Assembly (NCBI RefSeq): GCF_014356525.2
Contig: NC_052505.1
Span: 23,891,432-23,955,431, forward strand
Source: Nilaparvata lugens
Taxonomy: Eukaryota; Arthropoda; Insecta; Hemiptera; Delphacidae
Direction: 5' to 3'
Length of the DNA: 64,000 nucleotides
Every line of letters begins with the position of its first letter. Within the stretch, counting starts at the first letter, position 1. The translations under genes were made by a program, and so were the position numbers. The notes beneath the pieces were generated by a model. It saw nothing but the letters and a program-made list of their open reading frames with translations, was not told the DNA's origin and did no database searches. Positions 37,701 to 52,700 of this stretch are shown one piece after another.

Positions 37701-40700
37701 TGATCTGTTTTTCCTGACTTGAATTTGTTATTTAAATTGTAGCCTTCCTCGCTATTCCTTGGTTTTCATCATCTTTTATTTCTAAATTTAAAGTTATTTA
37801 TAATTCAGTTTTCCACTTTATATTTTTTATCCCTTCTTAATGCACGGGGATTATAGTTTCATAATTGAAAATTATTTTAATGTAGTTTAGATCTCTAATA
37901 AAAATTGAGATCTCTCTTTATAATTATAGATATAACAAATATTGTTACGATAACTCGAGCTTACGCACAGGCCTTTGTTGCCTATGTAAGCTCATTCCTA
38001 TCTGATGCAAGAATTTTATACAAGAATAAAATTGTGATAGCTCAAGAGTTCTGATAGCTCAAGAGTTCTGATAGCTCAAGAGTTCTTAAATGTTTGAAAA
38101 TTTACAAAATCAGTATTTTGTAAGTGAACTCACTTTTGCATTCATTATTCTATGTTGTAGTTAGATTCACTTCAAGGTGTCAGCGTTGAGAAGCATTGAT
38201 GTAGACAATCTTTTTATTCAATTTTCAGAAATGCTGACAATTTTTGAGTGAACCTCACTATAGTTATATACTTTCTGTGTACCGTAGTTGTGAAGTTGAT
38301 ATTGTGGTAATTATTCATATTAAATAAAAATACTAGAAAATAGTCAAAACTACAGATTTTATTAAGAAAATAGAAAGACCGGTTTCAGTTGTCACACCAT
38401 CATCTGTGGTAAACTCTAGTCTTTTTATTTAATCGTTATTTACCTTTCCCAAACATTCACATGATTTGTGTCTCATCAAATGAGTAGATAAATAGTTGTT
38501 GATTCATTGTTGAGTTCGTATTGAAATTTCCAGAAATGATACTGATTTAGGATGTTGTTTTGCACTGGTTTAGGACCTGATTCAGGCGCAAAAAGACGCG
38601 CCCAAGGCGGCCAATGACGAGACGTGTGACTTCTGTGTGGCCGTGGTGCAACACCTCAGGGACATTGTGATCGCCAACACGACCAAGGCCGAATTCCACA
38701 AAGTGCTCAACGGACTCTGCAACCAACTCGGAAACTATAGGCAAGAGGTAATACATGCCTACATTATTCCAAATTTATACTAAAATGAGATATGGATATA
38801 TATTTTAATTGAATTATACTGTAGTAACATGTACTATGAATTATACTGTAGTTACATGTAATATGAATTATTAATTCATATTGTTTATAATATAGAGACC
38901 ATTTCCGGAAAATGGGCACATACGCAAAAATTGTGTTTAAAGTAAAATAAATTTAAAGATTTTCTTCTGATATTATTTAAATATGCCCAGACCACTTCAG
39001 AGCCTATTAGAAATTCTCTGTTTCAAAAACCTATTTAAAAACAGTTATAATTCTCTGAATCTAAACAAGCTCTCCTGATGCTGACTTCAAATTTAGGAAT
39101 TTTATGAAAATATAAAGCTTCAAATATACCTGTGCATGGAGATACAAAAACACTTATAGAGTTCTCAATTTTCGAGATTATACGTTGAAACTTCCTGATA
39201 CTACTAAAAACAACATGGCGAATCGATTAAACCAATAATCGGAAAAAGAGCACATAGGCCAATGCCCTCTAAATGATAATAATCATATTATTATATTATT
39301 TACAATTATCATTATCGTATACAATTTGTATTAAATTGAAATTTATTTCCCAAAAAACTACAGTATGAAAGATTAACATAGAATAATACTGTTAATGTGA
39401 AAGTTAACATTTGCATTTAATTTATTATAAACATTTGACAAATTGTTATGACAAGTTGGTCAGAAGATAATATTGTAAAATATTATGAAGAAGATAATAT
39501 TGAAAAATAATATGAAGACTATGAACAAGAACATAATATTTATTGTTTAATTTGTTTCACAATAATAGAACATTTTAAAATTATTTTAAAAATCCTATTT
39601 AAAAATTTTTGTCTATTTTTGTCTCGACTATGTTCTATTTTCAGAAATCGAGTTTGCAGATTCAGTTTCAACAACTGAAGAAAGTAGAAACGTTTTATTT
39701 TCCATTTATTTTACACATTTTGATCAAGATTGCCATTTTGGCCATATCATCGGATTCATCACTTGAAATTCATATAGTGCTTTTGTCAGCCTCAATGTAA
39801 TCCGCTACAGAGTAGAATAGTGATTCATTTATTCATCTTACAGTTCTTAATTCTCATACTGAAGCTCCTGTTGACAAGTCTCCTCACTCTATTTATTTCT
39901 TTATTCAATCATTCAACATACACAACTTCCAGAAAAGTACCACAGGCTTGAGCCCAATTCTAATGCATACGTCAGTCCAAATGTAGCTAGGTTATGTGTC
40001 ACTTTCACGTTTTTGAATTATACACTCTAAGATTATTTTATATCCGTAGGACTAGTACTGGGAAAAAATACTTCTTTTTATTGAATTATGTATTATTCAG
40101 TAATAACATTCAGAATTTCTTGAATTCAATGGAAATGTTTCATTTTATTTGTTTGTAGTGCTCCGAAATGGTGGACCAGTACTTCGAGATCATCTACATG
40201 TTCTTGACCGAAGAGCTTGATGGAAAGGAACTGTGCACTGAAATCAAGATCTGCCCCAAAATTTCCAAGGATGTAAGTAAAATATTTTTTCTCATATCCT
40301 CATCCAAATATTAATGTTTGCTATACGATTAAAATTGAAGTTTTTGGAGGAAATTGATCTCCTTTCATAAGAGAGGACCTGTGATTTTGGTACATGATCA
40401 GCCCACAATATCAGATTCGTTGTTGGTTATCCATCTTGTTTTCAGTAATATTATTACTATTCTATTTTTATAACATTAAAGTGAAAAAAACACTCACATT
40501 TTTTTGTTGTGGCACACAAAAGAATGTGAGTGTTTTTTGACTATTAAGTTATAAAAATACAATAGTAATAATAACAGATTCATAAGAAGAGATTCATAAG
40601 AGATTATAAGAAGTATGGGATGATGCCATGTGCTCACAATGTTGGAACTGTATCATTACTTTAGATGCCAACGACCTCGTGCAACTGAAAATAATTATTC

Positions 40701-43700
40701 TACTATCATTCGCCATCATTTGTTATTTTTTATAATTAACAACGACTTTTTAGTAACTATGTCATGAATACAGACACAAATATGCCTTAAAAACAGCTTA
40801 ACTTGTTTTATATCAGTTTATCTGTTTTGTCTTTTTGTTGTTCTGTAATTTCAATGCGTTATGCAACTTCACAATTTCTTTCTATAATTGTCTGTATACT
40901 GTTATTTTGTCGATATTAATTTATGATCTCTTTCAACTTTGATGCGATATTGATTTGACAACGATTTTAAATTTTCAGCTCCCTGTTATCGGACGTGATG
41001 AAGCCAAGGCTATTGAAGTGGCAAAGAACAAGGATAAGCCTGAACTGCATAAAGATGATTCTACACGTAAGTAAATCATTTTGAATTTTGTCTATGTTCT
41101 CGTTCCATGTAATTCCATCATTGAGATTTTTTTTATGTTGTACAATCAACATAGAGTGAGAGATAAGAATGAGAACGGCCTGACGTACTGTTTTTCAGCT
41201 CCTGTTTATTCGAAAATAACTCGGGTACTTTGCGACTTGCAGGATTGATATTTGGCATAGAGTTAATAGTGGTGAAGTTGATTGTGATCACGAAGTTTCG
41301 AATTGATTCGTACAATAGTTTTTGTGGAATACGTGAATATATTTTTGTTGTTCGACATGATTTCTCAAGGAACGCGTAGCAAGCAGCTTACCGGCAAAGA
41401 TAAGGCTCAAGGCAACAACAGCCCGGCCGGAGCTCCTCGACCCCGCTCCTCCTCATCATCCACCAGTGAGGGGCCGGCTTGCGGAAAACAGCTGATTCGG
41501 GACACAATATCTGAATTTCTTGCGGAGGACAATCACCTCGACAATATTGTTGAACGATTGTTTGAAAAGTTTTCTGCCAGGCTGGAATCAACAGAAGAGA
41601 TACGAGGCATGGTGCGAGCCTGTTGAGCATTCCCATCCATCGCACTGTGACATATAATAGGTCGTTCTGTGTGACCGCTTGCAGACTGTGGAATGGCTTA
41701 CCCGCATCTTTGAGGAGTGTGGAGAGGCGGACACTGTTCGGCGCGGAGGTCTTGGCGTGGCTGAGGGAGGGCGATCGGGGCATAGGATGAGGAGGTGTGT
41801 ATGCGTGGTGTGTTTGCTTGTGTGGAAGGTGTGTGTTTGCGTGAAATTTTCTTGTTTCTTGCTTAAAAATTAAAAAAAATTTCCTATAACTCTATTTTCT
41901 AACTTTTTTTTTTTTATTTTCTTTCAGTCTAAAATATATTCTACTAAATTGAATGAAATTGTTTTTTTTTTTTTCAATTATTGATTTATATTATATACAT
42001 ATATATATATATTTTTTTCTATCATATTACTTATTATTATATTTAAGAGATTATTTCATTATGTTTTGATGTAGATGCATTAGAATTGTATAGGAGGGTT
42101 AAGTGGGAGAGAGGGCCGGCTGCGCCCTAACTTCGCCCTCCAGGTTAAAATAAAGGCAGCCTATCTATCTATCTATCTATCAAGTATAGGTTTTCTTGAT
42201 CTGTGATTGATCTTGTGATTTTAATTTTCTTTAAACTTATTATTGAGAAATTGTTTATTATAAAAAGCTTTTCTCTGTTGATCCAACAGATGGACTTCAC
42301 CTTCTTGGAGCTAACAAGTGCACATGGGGACCGAACTACTGGTGTTCAAATTTCAGGTAATTGTTGAATATTTATTCGTATATTTTCGTAATTCTTTATG
42401 ATTTCACCATGTTCATTTGTTCTGTATAAGAAACTGTTGGTTCCATATCTTCCACATGAAAGATACAAGTGTGTAATGACACATTGGTGTAGTGCTCATA
42501 GCTGGTAACAGACTGACTTGGATCTATACAGGTCAATACCAACTTGAGGAAACATTTGACAAGGTAATGTTGTTGTTGAAAATGTGAACAATTATAACAG
42601 CTTTATAAATTTCCTATTTAATCTATATTCTTCTTAGGGGATTCATGATACAGTTATTGGATATTTTACATTCCCATTATGTAGTTAGTTATCTGTATGC
42701 AGCTCAAGATTTTATAGATTTTGCATTTGTGTATTGTAAGTTTTCATAGATCGGGACGAAGAATTTGATTGCATTCTACTTTTCTAGTCTTATTTCATCA
42801 ATCATCATTCTAGTCTTATTTCATAGATCTCATCAATAGCACACTCAATTGGTTTTGTTCTATCGTTGTCTTCATATTTTTAATTATTTCTAATATTGGC
42901 AAATGGTTTTGCAGAACCAGCAAGGATTGCAAAGTGCCAGTGAAGCTCTGCATTCCAACCTGGGAGCAGACGAAGCTGGCTGAAGACAACGGCGAAATTT
43001 GCAAAGTTTGTAAGGATATGATTCAACAAGCCAGAGATCAGCTCAACAGCAATGAGACACAGGTAACTCACTTCCTTCTTTGGCATTCTCTTCATTTTTA
43101 ATATATTATCATAGTGAACATTTTCAAATGAATTCGGACTTTATTCAATACTTTTTCCAATTGGTGTACTTTAGGCCCGGAAGCAACATCTCGTTTCAAA
43201 CGGAGATAGATCAACTATTGGTTTAAACCAGAGATGAAACACGTTACTTCAAATGCGCCCATGGCTGCTTATAATAGATATTTTATTAGATTAGCGTTAA
43301 ACGTAGATGATGCATGAATGGCCTCTGAACGTAAATGCTAATTGGTTTCAAGTTCAATATTTGACACATAGACTAATCAAAGAGCTCCATTACACAGTCA
43401 AATATAAATATATATTATCATTTATCTGGTCAAAGCAACAAATCTTAGATGGAGTAATAGATAATATATACAACAAATATTATTAGTATTATTATTATTA
43501 CCAATAATTACCAGGTATTATCCAATACGGGACTAATAGGTAATCGAATCTTTGATAAAATTTGGCAAAATATTTATGAAGAATTATTATTGAAAATCCC
43601 AATTAAATGCTGTAAATCACCCCCGAAGACTTCTGCTACTGCAAATATTGACAACAGGGTTGGAAAGAGATGGAAATTCGATGAGCGCTACTATTAAAAA

Positions 43701-46700
43701 ATTTCGCTCATCGAATTTCCATCCAGCTGTTTACCCTGTTGTCAATATTTTCAGTAGCAGAAGTCTTCGGGGTGAATTACAGTATTTAATTTGGATTTTC
43801 ATTTAATAATAATACATAACAGATTACAAGTCAATAAGTTATTATGCCTATATGGTTTCAATGATTGTGATTGTAAAGCATTGCAAATTTATTTGCCAGC
43901 CCGGGAATCGAACCCGGTACCTTCTAATTGCTAGTCAGGAATGCTTACACCAAACCCTTACACCAAACTGACAATCTCTGGATAGCAGAACTCATTTTAT
44001 ACGAAGACATAGCGGCCAGCCAGTCTACCGATGAAATATCCATGACCTGTGATGTGTGTGTGTCAATGACTGTTTAATGGGGCACTAATCTACATTTTTA
44101 TCCCACAGATAGTTAAGTTAGATCAGTTAAGAATCATTCTGTTTGTTTGTGCAGGAGGAACTGAAGGAAGTGTTTGAGGGCTCGTGCAATCTGATCCCGG
44201 TGAAGATGGCGCGCAAGGAGTGCATCAAAGTGGTGGATGAGTTTGTACCGGAGCTGGTGGAGGCGCTGTCCTCGCAGATGAACCCACAGATTGTCTGCGC
44301 CACCGCCGGACTCTGCAACAACGCCAAGATGGACCTCCTCTACGAGAAACTCAAGAGGGAAGAAATGGTTAGTGATTGCTGTATTTTGTTTATTGCTTGT
44401 AAATTGGTTGGTAGGTTGGCAATCTAAATGGATCTCAAGTAGAAAATACATCTAAATGGATCTCAATGATCTCATACAAAAAAGATACCTAAGTAGATTG
44501 AGATTAAACTTCATGAATATTGATATTAATATTCTCTTTCTAGAGGTAAGGTAGAAAAAGTTGGTTTAGACTCAACTCACACTATCTCGACTCAAATCGT
44601 ACGACTCCAGTCGAGGATACTCCAGTCTCTTGACCTTACGACTTTTTTGCTCAATGTCACCACTTCAGTTCTATGCTACTCCATTTCTAACCTTACATTA
44701 TTAAAGATATGAGATAAAATTCGATACTACTGCGCATGTAACAAATTTAATAATAATTACTATGAATATATCGTCTTATCTAATTCTTAGTATTGAGATG
44801 ATAAAACATCACTTTCATAAAACATAACCTCACTTTCATTAAAAATGCATGGTGCTATGCAACTCAAGTCGAGGCTCGACCAACATGTCAAGTCGACGCT
44901 CGACTCAGTATAACAGTCGTGAGTTCGCGGAGACTAGAATTGACTGGTCTGAGTGTCACCATTTGAAAACACATGCTGTATCGTGAAGAGACTAGAGTCG
45001 CAGTCTCTTCTCGACTTGAGTCGCGTAAATGTGAGTTGAGTCTTACAGAAATTATTCCAAGAGGTACGCTAATTTCGTCACATTTCTCTTTCATGCTCCC
45101 ATAATTGCAACAGGGCTGTTTTGCATAATATAGATTCTTTCTACATTCCCGTGTTACTTCTTACAGCGGCCGGATTATAGTGGTGAGAGGGAAAAGGTTG
45201 GTGAAACAGAAAAATCGACGGGTTAGATTACAAAAACAACTTTATGAAATTTGAATTTATTCATGAGGTATGCTGACCAGTTTGAATTTTGGATTTCACT
45301 ACATTTTTGTGAAGTCTTCAAATATATTAAAGAATTAACTATCAAATGAGACTAACGTTCTCTTTCTAGAGGTAAGGTAGAAAAGGTTGGTAAAACATCA
45401 AAATCAACTGGTTACTTGAAAAAAGATGAAAGAACTTGGTGATTGTTGAGATTTCTCTTTCTAGAGGTAAGGCAGAAAAGGTTGGTGAGAGAAAAATCAA
45501 CTAGTTAACAATAAGCAGCTGAATGTTTTGTGGGATTAAAAGTATATTAAAAGCACTAAACATCTCTTCCTTCTTGACTATCTAAATCATAGAGAAAGAG
45601 TAGCATAAAACCATATCCCATCGTAGAGGGCGTTCATGTTTCAAATTCATCTGTTTGTTCTAGCCGATAGTCGACATTAAAAGCACTAAACATCTCTTCC
45701 TTCTTGACTATCTAAATCATAGAGAAAGAGTAGCATAAAACCATATCCCATCGTAGAGGGCGTTCATGTTTCAAATTCATCTGTTTGTTCTAGCCGATAG
45801 TCGACGTTGTTCTTTCTTGTGAAGATATGTGATGGGGGTATCATACTGTGCCGTTCATACACTCTCACCCAAAGACAGTACCTAATGATCGAAAATAGTC
45901 GACAGTAATCTACAACAATCGGCTTGAACAAACAGTGAAATTTGAAACGTAAACGTCCTATACCATGGGATTTATTCTTATTCTATGATTAGATACTCCA
46001 GAAAGAAGAGATGTTTAGTTCTTCCAATATACATCCAATTTCACGTTCAGTTGTTTTTGTTAGCCTAATTAACTTGTTGATTTTTCTGTCTCACCAACCT
46101 TTACTACCTTACCTCTAGAAAGAGAAATCTCAATATTCAGTAAGTTTTTTACTCTTTTTGTAAACTAACCTGTTGATTTTTCTATTGTATCAACGTTTTC
46201 CATCTTAACTCTAGAAACAGAATGTTAGTCTCAATATTCATGATTTTTTTTATTCCTTTTTTTTTTGTAATTCAACCCGTTGATTTTTTTGTTTCATCAA
46301 CCTTTTCTGCCTCAAGGTGCATTTTCGTTTGTGCGTAAACTTCCGTAGTCGACGACAAGCATTGTTGAGTTTGACATTGATATTGTCCAAATTTTAAGTG
46401 TGCCAAAACAGCTGATCAAAAATATCTTTTCATTATTTGTGTTTGTTATTCAAGAATCAAAACATTTTTAATAGTGATCAACATATTGCCATTTAAAAGT
46501 ATAAAATAGTATAAACTCAACCTCCCTCATTGAAACATAATTGAACATAATGTTTTGGGCTATTTAGACAAATTTAAATCTACCCAACCTGAGATCATCA
46601 CCCTGTCGACGACGTTATTTACGCAAAAACGAAAACTCAGCTTAACTTCTATAATCCGGCCACTGTGAGAAGCGACACGGGAATTTAGGAGGAATCTATA

Positions 46701-49700
46701 TTATGCAACAAAAGCAGTCCTGTTTCTAGCGATGATGGTGGAATGAAAGGAAAATGTAATGAAGTTGCCTCTTGAAATGACTCCTATCCTGGAATAATTC
46801 TTGTAAACTAACTCGTCTATTTATCTGTCCGACCAACTCCAGAAAGAGCTAGTGAATGTAAGTTGTTTTCGATTACTAACCCGTTGATTTTTCGTTGCAG
46901 GAAGAGAAGGAGAAGACGAAACTAGTGGACTTGCCGATCGAGCGCATGTTCCCAGTGATTCCCACGACAGCCGTCTACAACCAGAAGGCCGTGTCACGTG
47001 CCAGCGAGGCCTGCGAACTGTGCGAGCTGTTCCTGCACTTCACACAGCAGCAGATCACTCTGCCAGCCAACGAACAGGAGATCAAGAAGGTCGTGGACCA
47101 GGTGTGTCTCAAGATGGCCTCAACAGTCGCCAGCCAGTGCTCCAAGTTTGTCGCCGAGTATGGAGACGCGTTCATTGCCCTCTTGGCGCAGCGCATTGAT
47201 CCCAGTCAGGTAGGAGCATGCCTTCATAAAATTGAACCATCAAAAATATTGAAAATTTGTTATTACATCATTGAAAAATATATTTTTTGACGAAAGAAAT
47301 AATTGATTATTTTAAACAAGACAGAACATTTAATATTTCATCAGTTACACCGGTATCAGCTATCCTCTATAAAAGGCAGTGACAAGGCAGAGAATCGGCA
47401 ACGCTGCTCTTCTATCTTTCTTCACTGCCATTATGACGTGGCCCTCACTATTCCTAAGCTGCCTCCTAAACAAAACGTTTCTGAATATTGTGTATCTATT
47501 AATATCTGACAGATATTCACTAGTACTAACTTACCATATTCAACTACCATTCCATAATATCCTATTATATTAAGCGAGCAATTTTTGTATGTATCTGGTT
47601 ATTTTTATATCTGGTTATTTATGTTTTACGGATTTCGAAAACTGCTCTAACGATTTTCACGAAATTTGGAACATAGTAGGTTTATGATATAAAGATTTGT
47701 TTGCACTAGGTCTCATTCTTTTGGAAAACTCGCTGAACGACATCAAAAGGATAATTCACCCTTGGAAAACGGATGATAATTTCGTCGTCTCTCGATAACA
47801 GAAGATGCGTGTGCCTGTGTGGGAGAGTGACAGAATTATTATTTCCAGCTGTGTAATCATAATCAATCAGCGAGAAATTTTATCTAGCTAGACAATTTTT
47901 AATCGATTTGATCAACATAATCTGATTTGTTGACATGACATGATAATCGTCCTAAACTAGAGTATATCATAATTTTCAAAGTTAATCATTATTTGACTAT
48001 TCCAAGTGATTAGTGAGTGTTATTTTGTTATTCAATTTGGTTTGTATATAATCTAAATTATAATTTTTTCTTTTCAAATGTTTGAACAGAAAATTGAACC
48101 TGAGTTCAAGTGTATGGAACATAACCTACTTTCTGGACTATTTTTAGTGTATAACAGTTTTGGGCTGTGTCTGTTAGTACTTCCCCAATCATTTTAAAGA
48201 ATTGTGTTCGGTTTATCAAAAGTCAAAAAATAAATAACGAGCGAAACTCGTTGCCCCGATATTATTCACTTACGTATGCAACTTTTTAAACTAGACTTTA
48301 TGATTGATAGTGATGTTAGGGCTAGGGGTACCAAGTAGTTTGAATTTTTAATTGAAATGAATGAACTTGAATTTTCAATGTTGAAACTATATTATTTTCA
48401 ACTATGATGTGACTTTATTCAACTGTGATGTATTTTGTATTTTTCAAGTCAGCCTATGATTGAAGGTGAATATTTTGTAAATGGAAGATGTTAATTGTGT
48501 TTTTCAATTTGGTAGGTCTGCCCGAAGATTGGCGCTTGCATGCAGCTGATTGACAATGTAAAGCCAACCTGCCCCATGTGTATGCTTGCTGTCAGATCGT
48601 TGGAGGAGACTGTTGCTAACAACAAGACCGAGGTAACTATTCAACTCACTCCTACCTAACTGTGTTCGCATGAGAATTTTAAATGAATTGAATATTTTTT
48701 CCTAGAAAAATATAAAATAAAAATGTTTGTATCCTTTAATTATAGGGGGATTCTAATCTAGTAACATAACTTAAGTAGACCACACGAAAATAGTCCGATG
48801 GAAATTGGAATAACTGAGTCCCACCTCACTCCCACCTTCTCCTCCCCCGCTCCCATATACGTTACCAATTTATCAGGTGTATTATGAAAATATAAATGTA
48901 GAATAGATATATCTATGTATCTATAAATATTATCTAAAACTCTCAAACTTTTAAGTATCCTAGAAAAATAGAGAATTCCAATCCTGTAACGTAACTTAGA
49001 AGAATGCTCTATTCCCATGAACATTAAGAAGAATGTTTTGTTTTTTTTAGAAGAAAGTATTTGTGTATTAAAACACGAGAATCCCTCTCTAGTAGCCTAT
49101 GAGATTATACTTCAAGCTGTCAGAATTGGTCAAATAGGAAGCTATTGGATGTTATTTGTGAGGAATGTTAATTGTTTGGAGTGTATCACACGACTGTATC
49201 GTAGAAGAATGCCTAGCTTCTGTGATTCTCTGATTGTTGATCATAATACAACAACAATGTTCCTTATATTGAACAGAACTTTATTGACATAATTCAAATA
49301 CTACAAAAAGAAAATTAGAACATCAAATGACACATTGATTGGAAATTCCCTCAGAAAAACATTCATTCTCTCTTGACAAAGTAAAAAATTGTTAAGGCTT
49401 ATCAGTTGTCTCTAGCTGGGTTGAAATTTTTCACAGTTCTGATTGTCTAAATTTATTATTACACGCAAAGCACTACTATTCGCATTTTTATAATGATGAA
49501 GATCACTATGGGCGTCAATGTGTGGCTGGATTGATGAAACTATACAAAGTAATTTGAAATGAGAATTATTATAAACTACTACACTTAATAGAGCATCAAA
49601 GTAATAATTATATTTCTTAGTGATCGATTCACAATGAAATATATCACTACCGTTTCTTATATTTGATCCACAAGATCTGTTAGCAATGATTCCTCTAAAG

Positions 49701-52700
49701 TAAGAGATATTTAATTTGTTGGAAAAATACAAATTGAGCCAAACTACGTAGATTGAATGACTCATCGATTGAGACTACTCGACTGAAGCGGTTTTCGCGG
49801 AGATGGAGGTGCTTGATGTCAGGCAATTATACATTAGTACTTTGGCAACATACATATTCAAAAACTATTCTGACATATTTAATACTATCACTCATAATTA
49901 TACAACAAGGAGAGTAATACATAACAATATCCAGATGCCAAGGGTAAATAAAACCATCTTCACTACTAATTCATACTACATAGCCCATGTTCTGTTAAAA
50001 AGCTTACCTATAGCTGTAACAGACTTCATTAACTATAAAATATCTGCATTCAAAATAGCAATTAAAAGGTGGATTCGGGGTATCGGTAGAGGCGAGAGTT
50101 GTGAAAGATTGATTACTTCAGAGTTTAGATTCTAGGGCTGAATTCAAATGAGATAAAAAACTAATAAAATCAAAAGACTTCACACATTCTATCACCGGTG
50201 ACTATTACAAATTTTAATCATTATACTGGCTATTTTTCTGAATCTCCTGATTCTTTTTTTTTGAGGTGTGTGTGTGTGTATGTGTGGGTTTTGGCGTTTT
50301 CACGCCTTTGTGCTTCGTCTGTTTGTTGGGTTTGGGTGGGGGGAACGTCACTTATTGGGGGGGCTGGAAGGGGTTTCTTGAGTTTCTAGGGGGTGGCATA
50401 GGGATAGGGGGGAGAAATGTAGTTTCTTTCTTAGGGGGGGGGGGGTTTAGCGTCACTATTATTGAAATGTCAACAAGCTTAACCGATCTATGCAAGTACT
50501 GCGAAATATATATGCCTATTCCTGCCTTAGACTCATTCTCGCACACAGGCAGTAATGCCTCTGCTAGAGTGAATATTTTTTAATATATATTTGTATATCT
50601 GCTGTCATTTCTGTGGTGCTGAAAGTGTATTGTAAAGTGTATTCTTATTTTATGATGTAGGCTACCTCTGTAATTGCTTGTACGACTTATGAAATAAATA
50701 ACTTTTTGAATTGAATTGATTTATAGATTTGACTGATTGATTGATGTTGCAGGAAAGCATCAAACACGGCCTGGACAACTTGTGCTCGCACCTGGGCGCC
50801 GAGATGCGGAAGGACTGCGAGCGCTTCGTGAACACATTCACCGAGGACATCGTGAACGCAGTGATGGCCGACTTCAACGAGAAGGAGGTGTGCGCCTACC
50901 TCAAGATGTGCAGCGCCGAGGTGATGTCAACCGATGTTGTCACCTTCGATCCCCACGCGACCAACAAGCCTGCAACTGAAACTGTTGCTACCAAAAAGCC
51001 TGCAACTGAAACTGTTGCTACCAAAAAGCCGGAAACTGAAACTGTTGCTACCAAAAAGCCGGAAACTGAAACTGTTGCCACCAAGAAGCCGGAAACTGTT
51101 GAAAAGACTACACCTGTGAATATCGGTAAGTTTTCTTATTATATTGATGTTTATCACTTCTCATCGACTTTCTCATCAATATCAATATATCGATGTATCA
51201 ATATATTGATGATTCCTTATTTCGCTTCTACAAAGTAATTTCTGATTCCGACTAATTATGATTAATCTATCGATATATTCCTGATTTTGATTCTATGAAT
51301 ATTGGTGAGTTTCAAGAAGAAAAAAGGGTACATTTCGATTAATCTGAGTACATGTTTATCCTTTTCCATCGACATTTTCATTAATTTATCAATTATTAAT
51401 TCTTTCCTTATTGCGATTTATAAATATCAACCATTAGATGAAAATCAGCTAGTAACTAAAGTGAATAACTAACTGTATATATAATCCGCATTACCAAAAA
51501 GACAGCTTCTCTGATTGGTTCTTGTGGAATTAATCACGTTTGAAATTTAACCGGTTTTTGTGCAACCGGCATTTAGACTGTCAGATTGGTCAAATTCAAC
51601 CAATCTGACAGTTTTATGCCCGGTTACAGAGTCGTTGCATAAAATCTAACAGCTATGTGAGACATAGATTAAAATCACTGACATAAATGGTTGGTCATTG
51701 CACAGTCGTTTGCCGAAGCCCATTTAGCTATATCTCGAATTAGCATCACGCATAAGTCACACTGCAGCTCTATTCACTTTTTTCCGTACGTGCTTCTATT
51801 CAACCAATGTTTTGGCATTGAGGAAAGTTTCAATAGACATCACTGTGAACAGACCTAAAAGACGTCACATAAAAGTGATAAACAACATGGCGACTCTTGG
51901 CATTTGGCGAGATTTCTCACCATATTTATTTAGCGATTTGGAGGTTATAAACAACTTTTAAAGTGAAGAAACACGGAAAATTCTAACTTACCGCATTGTC
52001 AATAAATTATTTAAAAAATCGTCATTCATTTCATCCAACATAAGTTGATAATATTATTATAATCATTGGTTTTCAATGATCATGTAGGTTATAATTTAAT
52101 TAGAATTATATCACAATTCTATTATATTGGTTGAGCCCCCACAAGTAATGAGGCTACAATAATATGAGTTGTGGGTAGCCAAAATACTCGTTAGAAAATA
52201 AATACTTATAAATATTTACTTGTTAGTAAATACTTATCATACTTATTAGTAAGCTATACTCGGTAAAGATAATTTACTTATATAAAGATAGTTTTTCGTA
52301 AACAAGTTTCAAAACAATCTATCATGTAGCTATCATGAGCTATAAAATGCATTTCGCGGGAGTAGATAGTGGATCTAACAGCCCGACATCGGGCCCATAA
52401 CTTAACTGACCGTTTTTAGCGTTTTAAGACATAAATAAGCTTCTTCTGACGACTGTGCAACAGAAACATATCGGGCGTTTTTAGTTCTATGTGAGCTATA
52501 GTTTACTTTGACGTCTGTGCAACGAAAAGTTGAATTATGACTTCGTAAATGAATTGACTGCCTGTTTTTAATTTTATGTGACGACTCTGCAACCCTGCAT
52601 AAGATCCGATTAAACAAAAACAAAAATTATGTTTTAGCGGCAGTTAGATCTAGTCAGAATGATTTCAAATTGTTTTTGTATATGATTTTTTGTTAGTTTA

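Larger units (their letters stand above)
44525..46330. repeat. Complex inverted-repeat intron insert (copy B)
   Basis: Much of this (about 44,760-46,330) is missing from copy A. Units of ctctttctagaggtaaggtagaaaa..gttggt occur at about 44,533, 45,360 and 45,451. Complementary units aaccttt..taccttacctctagaaagag occur at about 46,100, 46,190 and 46,290. Between them is a palindromic CATAG element. Confidence 0.7.
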
